Below are positions 1-8,817 of a DNA stretch of 51,427 nucleotides, piece by piece. The position numbers were made by a program, and so were the translations under genes. The DNA lies in assembly GCA_947646015.1 (NCBI GenBank), contig CANSEY010000030.1:1-51427 (forward strand), in the 5' to 3' direction. The notes under the pieces were generated by a model. It was given only the letters and a program-made list of their open reading frames with translations. It was not told the DNA's origin and did no database searches. This DNA comes from an uncultured Bacteroides sp. GTDB lineage: Bacteria > Bacteroidota > Bacteroidia > Bacteroidales > Bacteroidaceae. Position 1 is the stretch's first letter. The number at the start of each line of letters is the position of its first letter.

Positions 1-16
1 ATTTGGAAACAAAAGG

Positions 17-43
17 CTTGATTTAACAGAAGGTTAAATCAAG
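17..43. repeat. Perfect 11-bp inverted repeat
   Basis: The arms CTTGATTTAAC and GTTAAATCAAG are exactly complementary around a 5-nt loop (AGAAG). No U-tract follows on either strand, so a classical intrinsic terminator is not well supported. It could be the 3' end of a gene left of the window, or an operator. The symmetry is read directly from the sequence; the role is unknown. Confidence 0.6.
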
Positions 44-108
44 TAATAGGAAGAGAGGAAACAAGAGGAGGAAAAGGGTTGAAGATGAAGACGATAGAGA
101 AACGAGGG

Positions 109-312
109 AGTATCTGCCCCAAAAGGATAAGTGCCGGACCGAAAGGGATAGTTGCGATTAGGGCAAGTATAGATACGATTAAAGCAGGTATGGGGGTGAT
201 TAGGATAAGTACGATTGTGATTAGAGCAACTATAGGTGCAATTAAAGTAAGTATAGGTGCGATCAGAGCAGGTATAGGTGTATTTAAAGCAAGTGCCGGT
301 GCAATCCGGAAG
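109..312. repeat. Degenerate 21-bp tandem repeat, about 9-10 units
   Basis: Units start every 21 nt: 109, 130, 151, 172, 193, 214, 235, 256, 277 and a partial unit at 298. A typical unit reads like GGTGCGATTAGAGCAAGTAT. Because 21 is a multiple of 3, several frames stay open. On the plus strand it reads as seven-residue repeats (GAIRASI, GAIKVSI, GAIRAGI) preceded by GSICPKR. That heptapeptide is also encoded by the repeat at 19481-19564. Whether any frame is translated cannot be judged. The nearest plus-strand ATG is at 85 and that frame runs to 447. Confidence 0.7.
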
Positions 313-1039
313 AACATTTGCGATCAGGGAAGTCTCATTATAAAGTATTTTCATAAGCAAAATTTAGAAAAAAACAGGAGAAGCCTACCTTTCAAACCAA
401 AGGCGTGTTGGTTTAAAGCCAAGGGGCGTTGTTGGCTTAAAAGGTAAGGAGTCTTGGTTTTAAAGGTAAAAGGATGGCTGTGTAAGGAGGTTATAGGGGT
501 ATTTTTAGGGAAATAGAGAGCTGCTCAAAGAAAGAAAGAGAATAAGGAGATGTATAGATTTGAGAAGAGACTATATGAATCAACCTTAGCCTACCTCTAT
601 AAACCACACTCACCCACTCCTTGTCCCTATGCCTAATCGTTTTGCATCAATCATCCCCATTATAGCATTAACAACATAGAAAAGTTCCCTCCACTGAAAT
701 AATGTTTAGCCCGATACAGATAATGATGTTTGAATCATCTTGAAGTAGAAACTTATTTCTCCATTCCGTCCATTACAACTCAAGCTGAAATAGCCACCGC
801 TTGTATGTAAGCATTATACAAACCAGCTAAATATCTCCAAACAAGTTACAATAAATATCTTTCTATAAAAGTTTTGCCTCCTATTCATTAAAAGTTCAGG
901 TTAACAACAGAAAAAGAATCATAACTGGGAACAAAGGCAATCTTTTCAGGTTCTACAACGATTTCGTTTCATCTTTTTTTCGTATTTTTGTCCCAATATG
1001 CATGCTTCTGCAAGGATAGCAAAGACGAATAAAAAAATA
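313..1039. other. Gene-free stretch left of metF, with twin hairpins
   Basis: I see no convincing gene. Two small hairpins of matched design follow each other: AAACCAA/TTGGTTT (394-414) and AAGCCAA/TTGGCTT (416-438). The interval from about 470 to 960 is AT-rich with no recognisable RNA, repeat or ORF. The right end carries the metF promoter. Confidence 0.5.
983..990 (+). promoter_or_regulatory. Bacteroides -7 element for the metF operon
   Basis: TATTTTTG matches the Bacteroides -7 consensus TAnnTTTG. A clear -33 TTTG at the expected spacing is not seen. Transcription would begin near 997, almost on top of the upstream in-frame ATG at 998. This supports the internal start at 1040 for metF. 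Confidence 0.6.
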
Positions 1040-1993
1040 ATGAGAGTAATTGATTTAATACATAGCAACGAAAAAACAGCTTTCTCTTTCGAAATACTCC
1101 CTCCTTTAAAGGGTACGGGCATCGAGAAGTTGTACCAAACCATAGATACCTTACGTGAGTTCGACCCAAAGTATATCAACATCACCACTCATCGCAGTGA
1201 GTATGTATATCGGGATTTAGGCAACGGACTTTTTCAGCGCAACCGCCTGAGAAGACGTCCGGGAACCGTAGCTGTAGCTGCTGCCATCCAGAATAAATAC
1301 AACATCACAGTAGTACCCCACATTTTGTGTAGCGGGTTTACACAGGAAGAGACAGAATATGTACTGCTCGACCTTCAGTTCCTGGGTATTACAGATCTAT
1401 TAGTGCTTCGTGGCGATAAAGCCAAACATGAAACCGTGTTTACTCCTGAGGGAGACGGACATCATCATGCTTTGGATCTGCAGCAACAAATCAATAACTT
1501 CAACAAAGGTATTTTTGTAGACGGATCGGAGATGAAAGTGACTAATACTCCTTTCTCATACGGTGTGGCTTGCTATCCGGAAAAGCATGAAGAAGCTCCT
1601 AATATCGATATGGATATCTATTGGTTGAAGAAAAAAGTGGAAGCCGGTGCAGAATATGCCGTTACCCAACTGTTTTACGATAACAAAAAGTACTTTGAAT
1701 TCGTAGAAAAGGTACATCAGGCAGGTATCGACATCCCTATCATCCCGGGTATTAAGCCCTTTAAAAAGATATCACAACTGAATATGGTGCCTAAAACGTT
1801 CAAGGTAGACCTTCCGGAAGAGTTGACCAAGGAAGCACTGAAGTGCCAAACCGATGAGGAAGCCCGTCAGGTAGGCATCGAATGGTGCATCAGCCAATGC
1901 AAAGAGTTGATGGCAGCCGGTGTGCCCAGTATCCATTTCTACTCCATCGGAGCAGTGGACAGTATCAAAGAAGTAGCCAAAGCAATTTACTAA
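1040..1993 (+). CDS. metF: Methylenetetrahydrofolate reductase
   Basis: This is the FAD-dependent TIM-barrel enzyme that reduces 5,10-methylenetetrahydrofolate to 5-methyl-THF for methionine synthesis in the cytoplasm. The 317-residue product begins MRVIDLIHSN. FSFEILPP near residues 15-22 is the family's N-terminal signature; its Glu matches the catalytic Glu of the FEFFPP motif in E. coli MetF. A longer frame opens at 998, but that ATG sits at the predicted transcription start and adds 14 residues outside the family's usual N-terminus, so 1040 is preferred. It is first in a run with holB (3-nt gap), ricT and gldH. No SAM riboswitch was recognised upstream. The family call is firm. Confidence 0.93.
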   Translation: MRVIDLIHSNEKTAFSFEILPPLKGTGIEKLYQTIDTLREFDPKYINITTHRSEYVYRDLGNGLFQRNRLRRRPGTVAVAAAIQNKYNITVVPHILCSGFTQEETEYVLLDLQFLGITDLLVLRGDKAKHETVFTPEGDGHHHALDLQQQINNFNKGIFVDGSEMKVTNTPFSYGVACYPEKHEEAPNIDMDIYWLKKKVEAGAEYAVTQLFYDNKKYFEFVEKVHQAGIDIPIIPGIKPFKKISQLNMVPKTFKVDLPEELTKEALKCQTDEEARQVGIEWCISQCKELMAAGVPSIHFYSIGAVDSIKEVAKAIY

Positions 1994-1996
1994 GCC

Positions 1997-3106
1997 ATGT
2001 TTTTCAGAGACGTCATCGGACAAGAAGAGGCCAAGTATCGACTGATACAAGAAGTCAGCGAAGGACGCATCCCCCATGCCCAGCTTTTTTGTGGGCCCGA
2101 AGGGGTAGGCAAGTTTCCGCTGGCACTGGCCTATGCACGCTATCTGAGTTGCACCAATCGTAGTGACACTGATGCTTGCGGAGTCTGTCCGTCATGTGTG
2201 AAATTCAATAAGCTGGTTCACCCGGATGTTCATTTCGTCTTTCCGGTAGTAAAAAACGGGAGAAGCGATGACTACATTGTAGAATGGAGAAAATTGGTGT
2301 TAAACAATCCCTATTTTACCATCAATCATTGGCTGAACGAAATAAATGCAGAAAATGCACAGGCCGTAATCTACACCAAAGAGAGTGATGAGATCATGAA
2401 AAAGCTCAGCCTTAAATCCAGCGAGGGCGAATTTAAGATTACACTCCTCTGGCTGCCGGAAAAGATGCAACAGGCTTGTGCCAACAAGTTATTGAAACTG
2501 CTGGAAGAACCACCCGAAAAGACAATCTTCCTTTTGGTTTCGGAGGCTCCCGATTTAATTCTCCAAACGATATTGAGCCGCACACAACGCTTCAATCTAC
2601 GTAAAATTGAGGAAGAGTGTATGGCCGAGGCTTTACAAAGCAAATACGGGGTCCAGCAGGCAACCAGTATTTCGATCGCCCACCTGGCCAACGGAAACTT
2701 TATCAAAGCCCTCGAGACGATTCACCTGAATGAAGAGAATCAGTTGTTTTTCGAACTGTTTGTCAGTTTGATGCGACTCTCTTACCAACGGAAAATCCGG
2801 GAAATGAAATTATGGAGTGAACAAGTGGCAGGCATGGGACGCGAACGCCAGAAAAACTTTCTGGAATACTGCCAACGAATGATCCGGGAGAATTTTATCT
2901 ACAACCTACACCGGAAAGAGTTGACTTATATGACATTAGAAGAACAGAACTTCGCTACACGGTTTGCCCCTTTTGTCAACGAACGAAATGTAATGGGCAT
3001 CATGGATGAACTGAGTGAAGCTCAAAAACATATTGAACAGAACGTAAATGCTAAAATGGTATTTTTCGACTTCTCGCTGAAGATGATCGTACTGTTAAAG
3101 CAATAA
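1997..3106 (+). CDS. holB: DNA polymerase III delta' subunit (clamp loader)
   Basis: The 369-residue protein is the delta'-type subunit of the AAA+ clamp loader that places the beta clamp on primed DNA. Walker A GPEGVGK lies at residues 33-39. A Cys cluster at 52, 61, 64 and 67 (CGVCPSC) forms the zinc module typical of clamp-loader subunits. LLKLLEEPP is the family segment around the Walker B/sensor region. The arginine-finger motif reads SRTQ instead of the more usual SRCQ. It follows metF by 3 nt and precedes ricT by 16 nt, so co-transcription is likely. DnaX is also similar, but it is longer and has C-terminal domains not seen here. Confidence 0.9.
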   Translation: MFFRDVIGQEEAKYRLIQEVSEGRIPHAQLFCGPEGVGKFPLALAYARYLSCTNRSDTDACGVCPSCVKFNKLVHPDVHFVFPVVKNGRSDDYIVEWRKLVLNNPYFTINHWLNEINAENAQAVIYTKESDEIMKKLSLKSSEGEFKITLLWLPEKMQQACANKLLKLLEEPPEKTIFLLVSEAPDLILQTILSRTQRFNLRKIEEECMAEALQSKYGVQQATSISIAHLANGNFIKALETIHLNEENQLFFELFVSLMRLSYQRKIREMKLWSEQVAGMGRERQKNFLEYCQRMIRENFIYNLHRKELTYMTLEEQNFATRFAPFVNERNVMGIMDELSEAQKHIEQNVNAKMVFFDFSLKMIVLLKQ

Positions 3107-3122
3107 CTTTAAAATAAAGTAT

Positions 3123-4580
3123 ATGAAATTTAAACTGCATAATGGGAGCGGAGGTCTTTGTTGTAAAAGCTGTTCCCGACAAGATAAAAAACTAAATACC
3201 TATGATTGGCTGGCCGACATACCAGGCAATGCAGAGGAGAGTGATATGGTAGAAGTTCAATTTAAGAACACCCGTAAAGGCTACTACCGTAACAGTAACA
3301 AAATCAAATTGGAGAAAGGCGATATCGTAGCTGTAGAAGCTACTCCGGGACACGATATTGGTACTGTCACCCTGACAGGACGATTAGTCCCCCTCCAGAT
3401 GAAAAAGGCAAACTTTAAACAGGATGCCGAAATCAAGCGTATCTACCGCAAAGCAAAAGCTGTAGATATGGAGAAATATGAAGAAGCAAAAGCCAAAGAA
3501 CATACCACAATGATTCGTGCACGGCAGATAGCAGCCAGTCTGAATCTGGATATGAAAATTGGTGATGTAGAATATCAAGGAGACGGCAATAAAGCTATCT
3601 TTTATTATATCGCCGACGAACGCGTAGACTTCCGCCAATTGATTAAAGTACTGGCCGAAGCTTTTAGAGTACGTATCGAAATGAAGCAAATCGGTGCACG
3701 GCAGGAAGCCGGACGCATCGGAGGTATCGGCCCTTGCGGACGTGAGTTATGCTGTGCCACCTGGATGACCAGTTTTGTATCCGTATCAACCAGTGCGGCA
3801 AGGTATCAGGACATTTCACTGAATCCTCAAAAGTTGGCCGGACAGTGTGCCAAGTTAAAATGTTGCCTGAACTATGAAGTGGACTGCTATGTAGAAGCAC
3901 AAAAACGTCTGCCCTCAAGAGAAATCGAACTGGAAACCAAAGACGGAACCTATTACTTCTTCAAAGCAGATATCCTCAGTAATCAGATTTCGTATTCAAC
4001 CGACAAAAACTTTGCAGCAAACTTAGTGACCATTAGCGGAAAACGTGCATTCGAAGTGATAGGGCTGAACAAAAGAGGTATTAAACCGGACAGTCTGTTG
4101 GAAGCCGAACGCAAACCGGAACCTAAAAAGCCTGTTGATTTGCTGGAGCAGGAAAGCTTGACGCGTTTCGACCGTGACCGCCGCCGTAACGCCAAAGACG
4201 GAAATGGAAAGGACGAAGGCGGAAACGGAAACCGGAAAAAGAAAAAGAAGAATAATAACAACCGCCCGCAACAAGCTGCCAATGGCGAAACACAGAGTTC
4301 ACAGTCCACTCCGATTAATGCACAGGAGAACAACGGTTCTCAGCCTGTACAAAACCAACAGCGTACACGTGGTGAACGTCCGAAAAACAATAATCGCAAC
4401 AACAACCAACCACGTAAAAATAATGAGTCTCGTGAACCGCGTAACAACGAGAACCGGGAAACGCGTAAAAACGAACCCCGTGAACAGCGCCCTCCTCGCG
4501 AACCACGCGGACCGCGCAACAATGAACAACCTAAACGTATCGAGAAAGCTCAGGAAAATGAAAAGCCTGCTCAAGAATAG
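3123..4580 (+). CDS. ricT: PSP1-domain protein, RicT/YaaT-like, with basic Asn/Arg tail
   Basis: The core (about residues 100-260) is a PSP1 domain with GGIGPCGRELCC and a second Cys group (QCAKLKCC). Together they give Cys at 205, 210, 211, 242, 247, 248 and 255. In Bacillus, RicT works with RicA and RicF, carries Fe-S clusters and affects RNA processing and development. No ricA or ricF homologue is visible here. An N-terminal CCKSC lies at residues 13-17. The last 130 or so residues are low complexity, rich in Asn, Arg, Glu, Lys and Pro, and look disordered and possibly RNA-binding (inference). The gene lies between holB and gldH, and gldH begins inside its 3' end. The role in Bacteroides is not established. 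Confidence 0.85.
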   Translation: MKFKLHNGSGGLCCKSCSRQDKKLNTYDWLADIPGNAEESDMVEVQFKNTRKGYYRNSNKIKLEKGDIVAVEATPGHDIGTVTLTGRLVPLQMKKANFKQDAEIKRIYRKAKAVDMEKYEEAKAKEHTTMIRARQIAASLNLDMKIGDVEYQGDGNKAIFYYIADERVDFRQLIKVLAEAFRVRIEMKQIGARQEAGRIGGIGPCGRELCCATWMTSFVSVSTSAARYQDISLNPQKLAGQCAKLKCCLNYEVDCYVEAQKRLPSREIELETKDGTYYFFKADILSNQISYSTDKNFAANLVTISGKRAFEVIGLNKRGIKPDSLLEAERKPEPKKPVDLLEQESLTRFDRDRRRNAKDGNGKDEGGNGNRKKKKKNNNNRPQQAANGETQSSQSTPINAQENNGSQPVQNQQRTRGERPKNNNRNNNQPRKNNESREPRNNENRETRKNEPREQRPPREPRGPRNNEQPKRIEKAQENEKPAQE

Positions 4581-5028
4581 CATTTGCATGCTCCTTACCA
4601 CATGGGTTCTGACTGCATGTGACGAAAATACTGTGTATCACTCTTACCAATCCACTCCCCCGGATGGATGGAAGAAGAGTGATACACTCTTTTTCAACGT
4701 GCCTCTAAAAGATTCCCTAGCCAACCTGCGACTGTCCGTTGGTGTACGCAACAGCAGTAACTACCCTTATCAGAACCTGAATATCCTCATCCATTATAAT
4801 CTGGAAGATTCAACTGTATGGAAGACAGATACCCTGAAGTTTATACTGACTGACCGGGAAGGCAAATGGACAGGAACCGGCTGGGGAAGTCTCTACCAAT
4901 CGGCGCTCCCTTTGAAGGACTGCTTTGTCAAACATCCCGGCAACTATACTTTCAAGATAGTACACGAAATGAAGAATGAACAACTAACCGGGATCAGTGA
5001 TGTGGGATTGAAAATAGAACATTTATAG
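4558..5028 (+). CDS. gldH: GldH-family lipoprotein
   Basis: The 156-residue product begins MKSLLKNSICMLLTTW and has a lipobox ending LTAC at about residue 17, so it is probably acylated and envelope-anchored. The rest is a compact beta-rich domain with GTGWGSLYQ, as in GldH proteins. GldH was defined as needed for gliding in Flavobacterium; in non-gliding Bacteroides the role is unknown. The frame is open upstream to 4174, but that part overlaps ricT and lacks a signal peptide, so the ATG at 4558 is chosen. It overlaps ricT by 23 nt, suggesting translational coupling. Its stop overlaps that of rodA on the other strand by 6 nt. Confidence 0.85.
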   Translation: MKSLLKNSICMLLTTWVLTACDENTVYHSYQSTPPDGWKKSDTLFFNVPLKDSLANLRLSVGVRNSSNYPYQNLNILIHYNLEDSTVWKTDTLKFILTDREGKWTGTGWGSLYQSALPLKDCFVKHPGNYTFKIVHEMKNEQLTGISDVGLKIEHL

Positions 5029-6480
5029 CCGTCTGCTACGCCCCGCATCGATACGCAGAAAGATAAAAAGCAGAATCGTAAATCCCCATAAAGATGACCC
5101 GCCATAACTAAAGAAAGGCAACGGAATACCGATTACAGGAGTCAGACCAAGTACCATTCCGATGTTAATAAACAAATGGAACAGGAAAATGCTCACAACC
5201 GAATAGCCATAAACCCGCCCGAAAGTAGAAGTCTGCCGCTCTGACGTCGCTATAAGACGGAGTATCAATGCCAAGAAAAGCAAAAGAACGGCTGCCGAAC
5301 CAACAAACCCCTGTTCTTCACCCACAGTACAGAAAATGAAATCGGTATCTTGTTCGGGCACATATTTCAACTTGGTTTGTGTACCATTCAGAAAACCTTT
5401 ACCCGTCAACCCTCCGGAACCAATCGCAATCTTCGACTGGTTAACGTTGTAACCGGCTCCGGCCAAGTCCTCTTCCATCCCCAACACCACTTTTATACGA
5501 ATCTGCTGATGAGGTTCAAGAATGTTGTCGAACACATAATCACTTGAATAAAGAAAACCGATAGAACCCAAAGCAAACAATCCGATCAAAAGATAGGCAC
5601 GTTGCCGTTCGCTCAAAGATAAGTAAAGTAGATAACCTATGGTCACCACACAAAGCCCCCACTCCACCCAAACCAAATTGAATGGAGAGAGATACTCAGA
5701 AACGAGATAAGCGATCAGCAGCACAAGCAAACTACCGCCTATCATATTCCGTACAGGTTCCCACTTTTTCCTATACACCCAAACCATGGAACCGGCAAAT
5801 AAAAGTATCATCAACAACACGGCAAACTCTCCGATAGGCGTAGGCGTATCGGCTATAAATACCTGATCGAAACGAATACCGACCACAAAATAGACTACGG
5901 CACATACTCCCGAAAACAAAACTACTCCAGGCATACCCTCGCGATATAGCACCAAGAAGAAGGCAAGATAGACCAATGCCGAACCGGTTTCTTTCTGCAA
6001 AATAATCAGCAACATCGGAAGTAAAATAAAAGCTACCAAGGGTAAAAAGCACTTCCACTTCTTGATATTAAATGAATAGGCATTCATAAACTTTGCCAGA
6101 GCCAAAGCTGTGGCAAATTTTGCAAACTCCGCCGGCTGCAGACTGACCGGACCTAATATTAACCACGAACGGGAACCTTTCGTATCGGGTGCAATAAAAA
6201 TGGTTACGATCAACAGAAGAATCATACCTATATATATCAGGTATGCAAACATATCGTACATTCGTTCTTCAAGCATCAGGAGTATAAAACCAAGCCCAAA
6301 GGAACAGATAATCCACACAAACTGCCTACCGGCACGTGTTGAAAAGTCCAGAAAGTCACGATCACCATAATCATAACTGGCACCGCACACACTAAACCAT
6401 CCACCGATTATAAGGAGCAGGTAAATGACGATCGTTACCCAATCCAATGTTTTCCATAAACTAACGCTCCTCGTTTCCAT
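5023..6480 (-). CDS. rodA: RodA SEDS peptidoglycan glycosyltransferase
   Basis: This polytopic SEDS protein polymerises lipid II for the elongasome with PBP2. It has multiple hydrophobic helices and the signature PEQDTDFIF at residues 375-383; Asp380 matches the catalytic Asp of RodA/FtsW proteins. FFSYGGSS near the C-terminus is another SEDS hallmark. At 485 residues it is longer than E. coli RodA (about 370). The extra length is in the middle (about 200-330), which holds added hydrophobic segments. It overlaps mrdA by 20 nt and is last in the purH-mreBCD-mrdA-rodA run. No terminator is visible after it because the convergent gldH starts to overlap at once. Confidence 0.95.
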   Translation of the reverse strand: METRSVSLWKTLDWVTIVIYLLLIIGGWFSVCGASYDYGDRDFLDFSTRAGRQFVWIICSFGLGFILLMLEERMYDMFAYLIYIGMILLLIVTIFIAPDTKGSRSWLILGPVSLQPAEFAKFATALALAKFMNAYSFNIKKWKCFLPLVAFILLPMLLIILQKETGSALVYLAFFLVLYREGMPGVVLFSGVCAVVYFVVGIRFDQVFIADTPTPIGEFAVLLMILLFAGSMVWVYRKKWEPVRNMIGGSLLVLLIAYLVSEYLSPFNLVWVEWGLCVVTIGYLLYLSLSERQRAYLLIGLFALGSIGFLYSSDYVFDNILEPHQQIRIKVVLGMEEDLAGAGYNVNQSKIAIGSGGLTGKGFLNGTQTKLKYVPEQDTDFIFCTVGEEQGFVGSAAVLLLFLALILRLIATSERQTSTFGRVYGYSVVSIFLFHLFINIGMVLGLTPVIGIPLPFFSYGGSSLWGFTILLFIFLRIDAGRSRRL

Positions 6481-8317
6481 ACATAATCACTCTATTACTA
6501 TATTCTTCTGCACGTATCTCATTCTCCGGAGAGAGTTTCCCTTTTAAATATTGTTCCATCATCAATGCTCCGATCGGTACTCCGTAGACTGCGCCAAAAC
6601 CACCATTCTCAACATATACGGCGATGGCTATCTTTGGGTTATTCATGGGAGCAAATCCCATAAAAACAGAGTGGTCATGTCCTCGGTTCTGCGCCGTACC
6701 GGTTTTGCCACATACTTCAACGTCCGGTAAAATGGCTCCTGCTACCCGGCAAGTACCTCCTGTGACCGCAGCACGCATGCCTGTAACCACATCTTCATAG
6801 TGCTTCCGGTCGATAGAGGTTTTTCTGGGAACCCGATAGAGGCTGTCGAGCTGTTCATCTTGAATTTCCTTCACAATATGTGGAGTAATAAAATGTCCCC
6901 GATTGGCTATTGTCGCACCCAAATTGGCTATCTGCAAAGGAGTTGCCAGAATCTCTCCCTGGCCAATTGCGATACTGATCACCGTCAACCCATTCCAACG
7001 TCCACGATAGGCCTTGTCATAAAACTGAGCATTAGGAATCAATCCCCGCTTTTCACCCGGTAAATCCACCCCGAGTTTATAGCCAAAACCCTGAGACACC
7101 ATGTGGTCTTTCCATACAGTAATGGCATTTTGTGAAGAGCCATACTTGCGATCGCCAAACATCCGGAACAAGCCCCAACAAAAATAAGAGTTACATGAAG
7201 TCGCAATGGCCGGTATTAGCGGCAACGGCGAACCATGGGCATGACATCCCACATGCAAACTCCCGTAATTGAACCCATGAGCACAAGGGAAAGCCGGCGT
7301 ATTGGTCTGAATAATCCCTTCTTGTAAGAAAGTCAGCGCTTGTGCCGTTTTAAACGTCGATCCCGGAGGATATACTCCCATAATCGAACGGTTTAACAAA
7401 GGTTTCATCGGATCTCTCTGGAGCATCAAGTGGTTCTTTCCGCGCTGACGGCCAATCATCAGTCTCGGATCAAAATCGGGTGAAGAAACCATGCAAAGTA
7501 TTTCTCCCGTCTCCGGTTCGATAGCAACAATACTCCCGATTTTATTTTTCAACAAGCGTTCTCCCAACATCTGGAGATCGATATCGATTCCGAGCTTCAG
7601 GTTCTTTCCGGGTATCGGACGCTTATCATACTTTCCATCCATATAATGTCCTTGTATACGTCCGTGCGCATCCCTCAACAATACCTCAACGCCCTTTTCG
7701 CCCCGTAAATAAGATTCATATGATTTTTCAATACCCTGTTTCCCGATATAGTCTCCCCGGATGTAATAATCATCATTTTCGATGTCTTTCATTGATACTT
7801 CACCAATATCACCAAGCACATGGGCAGCGGAGTTGTAGCTATATTGACGAATGGTACGTCGCTGGATATAGAATCCGCGAAACTTAAATAGCTTCTCCTG
7901 AAATACGCCACATTCTTCTGCCGAAAGTTGAGACATGAATACCTGATTGGTATAGCGTGAATAACCGGGATTCCTGCGACGATCTTTCATATCGCTCATT
8001 ATCTTCAGAAACTGTGCACGAGTGATATTCAGCGTCTGGCACAAGTCGAGTGTATCGAGGTTCTCAACTTCCTTCGGCACCATTGTTATATCATACGCAG
8101 GCTGATTAAACACTAACAGTTTATCATTCCGGTCATACATTGCCCCACGTGACGGGTACTGAATCTTATTCAGGAAAGCATTACTGTCGGCATTTTTTTT
8201 ATAGTCATCAGTAGCTATCTGGAGAGAAAACAGACGCAGCAGATAAATCAGGACAATAGCCAATGCTACTCCGCCGATCACATATTTCCGTTTCTCTAAA
8301 ACATAATCTTTTGCCAT
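6461..8317 (-). CDS. mrdA: Penicillin-binding protein 2 (elongasome transpeptidase)
   Basis: The 618-residue class B PBP cross-links peptidoglycan during rod-shaped growth. One N-terminal membrane anchor (about residues 12-33) is followed by the PBP dimerisation domain and a C-terminal transpeptidase domain. Active-site motifs are visible: SxxK as S320-TFK, SxN as SCN at 374-376, and KTG at 538-540. It is the beta-lactam target partner of the adjacent RodA. It overlaps rodA by 20 nt and lies 2 nt from mreD. The neighbours identify it as PBP2 rather than the septal PBP3/FtsI. Confidence 0.95.
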   Translation of the reverse strand: MAKDYVLEKRKYVIGGVALAIVLIYLLRLFSLQIATDDYKKNADSNAFLNKIQYPSRGAMYDRNDKLLVFNQPAYDITMVPKEVENLDTLDLCQTLNITRAQFLKIMSDMKDRRRNPGYSRYTNQVFMSQLSAEECGVFQEKLFKFRGFYIQRRTIRQYSYNSAAHVLGDIGEVSMKDIENDDYYIRGDYIGKQGIEKSYESYLRGEKGVEVLLRDAHGRIQGHYMDGKYDKRPIPGKNLKLGIDIDLQMLGERLLKNKIGSIVAIEPETGEILCMVSSPDFDPRLMIGRQRGKNHLMLQRDPMKPLLNRSIMGVYPPGSTFKTAQALTFLQEGIIQTNTPAFPCAHGFNYGSLHVGCHAHGSPLPLIPAIATSCNSYFCWGLFRMFGDRKYGSSQNAITVWKDHMVSQGFGYKLGVDLPGEKRGLIPNAQFYDKAYRGRWNGLTVISIAIGQGEILATPLQIANLGATIANRGHFITPHIVKEIQDEQLDSLYRVPRKTSIDRKHYEDVVTGMRAAVTGGTCRVAGAILPDVEVCGKTGTAQNRGHDHSVFMGFAPMNNPKIAIAVYVENGGFGAVYGVPIGALMMEQYLKGKLSPENEIRAEEYSNRVIMYGNEER

Positions 8318-8319
8318 AC

Positions 8320-8817
8320 CTATCTCCTCACTCCTTCAACAGCCATAATACAGGTTATAGTCAAAATGGTGCTCGACACCACCCTTAACAGCAACAACGG
8401 TATGCTGGTAAATGAGAAGAACTCAAGAGTCAGTAACATAAAATGGTGAACAAAGACACTTACCACCAAATATTTAAGGAAAGAAGCAATTCCCATACTT
8501 TTCAGCGAAGGTACGATACTATCCAAAGTATCTCGAGGCGTAAACAAGCGAAGAAACAACGGACGTAGAAAAGCCAGTAGTACTGTCGCCGCCGCATTCA
8601 TACCCGGGGTATTAGAAAAGATATCGATGGCAAGCCCCATACAGAAACCCCATACCATCAATTCGTTTCGGGAAGTACCGGAGTTAAATTTTAATATAAA
8701 ATAAACGTATAGAAAAGGAGTAGCCACACCGGCTATGTGCACATTATTCAAGATCAGCACCTGAAGTAATATCAGACCGACAAACCATCCTACTCTATGT
8801 ATATAGTTGATAATCAT
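8320..8817 (-). CDS. mreD: Rod shape-determining membrane protein MreD
   Basis: This is a 165-residue, very hydrophobic protein with about five transmembrane segments, as expected for MreD, the elongasome scaffold between MreC and PBP2/RodA. Sequence alone gives little beyond hydropathy (the FCMGLAIDIFSN stretch fits the family). The position between mreC (4-nt overlap) and mrdA (2-nt gap) settles the identity. Confidence 0.9.
   Translation of the reverse strand: MIINYIHRVGWFVGLILLQVLILNNVHIAGVATPFLYVYFILKFNSGTSRNELMVWGFCMGLAIDIFSNTPGMNAAATVLLAFLRPLFLRLFTPRDTLDSIVPSLKSMGIASFLKYLVVSVFVHHFMLLTLEFFSFTSIPLLLLRVVSSTILTITCIMAVEGVRR

Noticed and set aside
109-312. Possible CRISPR array
   Set aside because: Units are contiguous with no spacers, degenerate and only 21 bp, and there are no cas genes.
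34-447. Three overlapping open frames on both strands, up to 122 codons
   Set aside because: They stay open because of the 21-bp repeat. None shows a domain, a signal peptide or a good start, so they are not listed as genes.
998-1039. Upstream ATG start for metF
   Set aside because: It lies at the predicted transcription start and adds 14 residues outside the family's usual N-terminus.
4174-4557. Upstream extension of the gldH frame
   Set aside because: It overlaps ricT in another frame and would bury the lipoprotein signal peptide.
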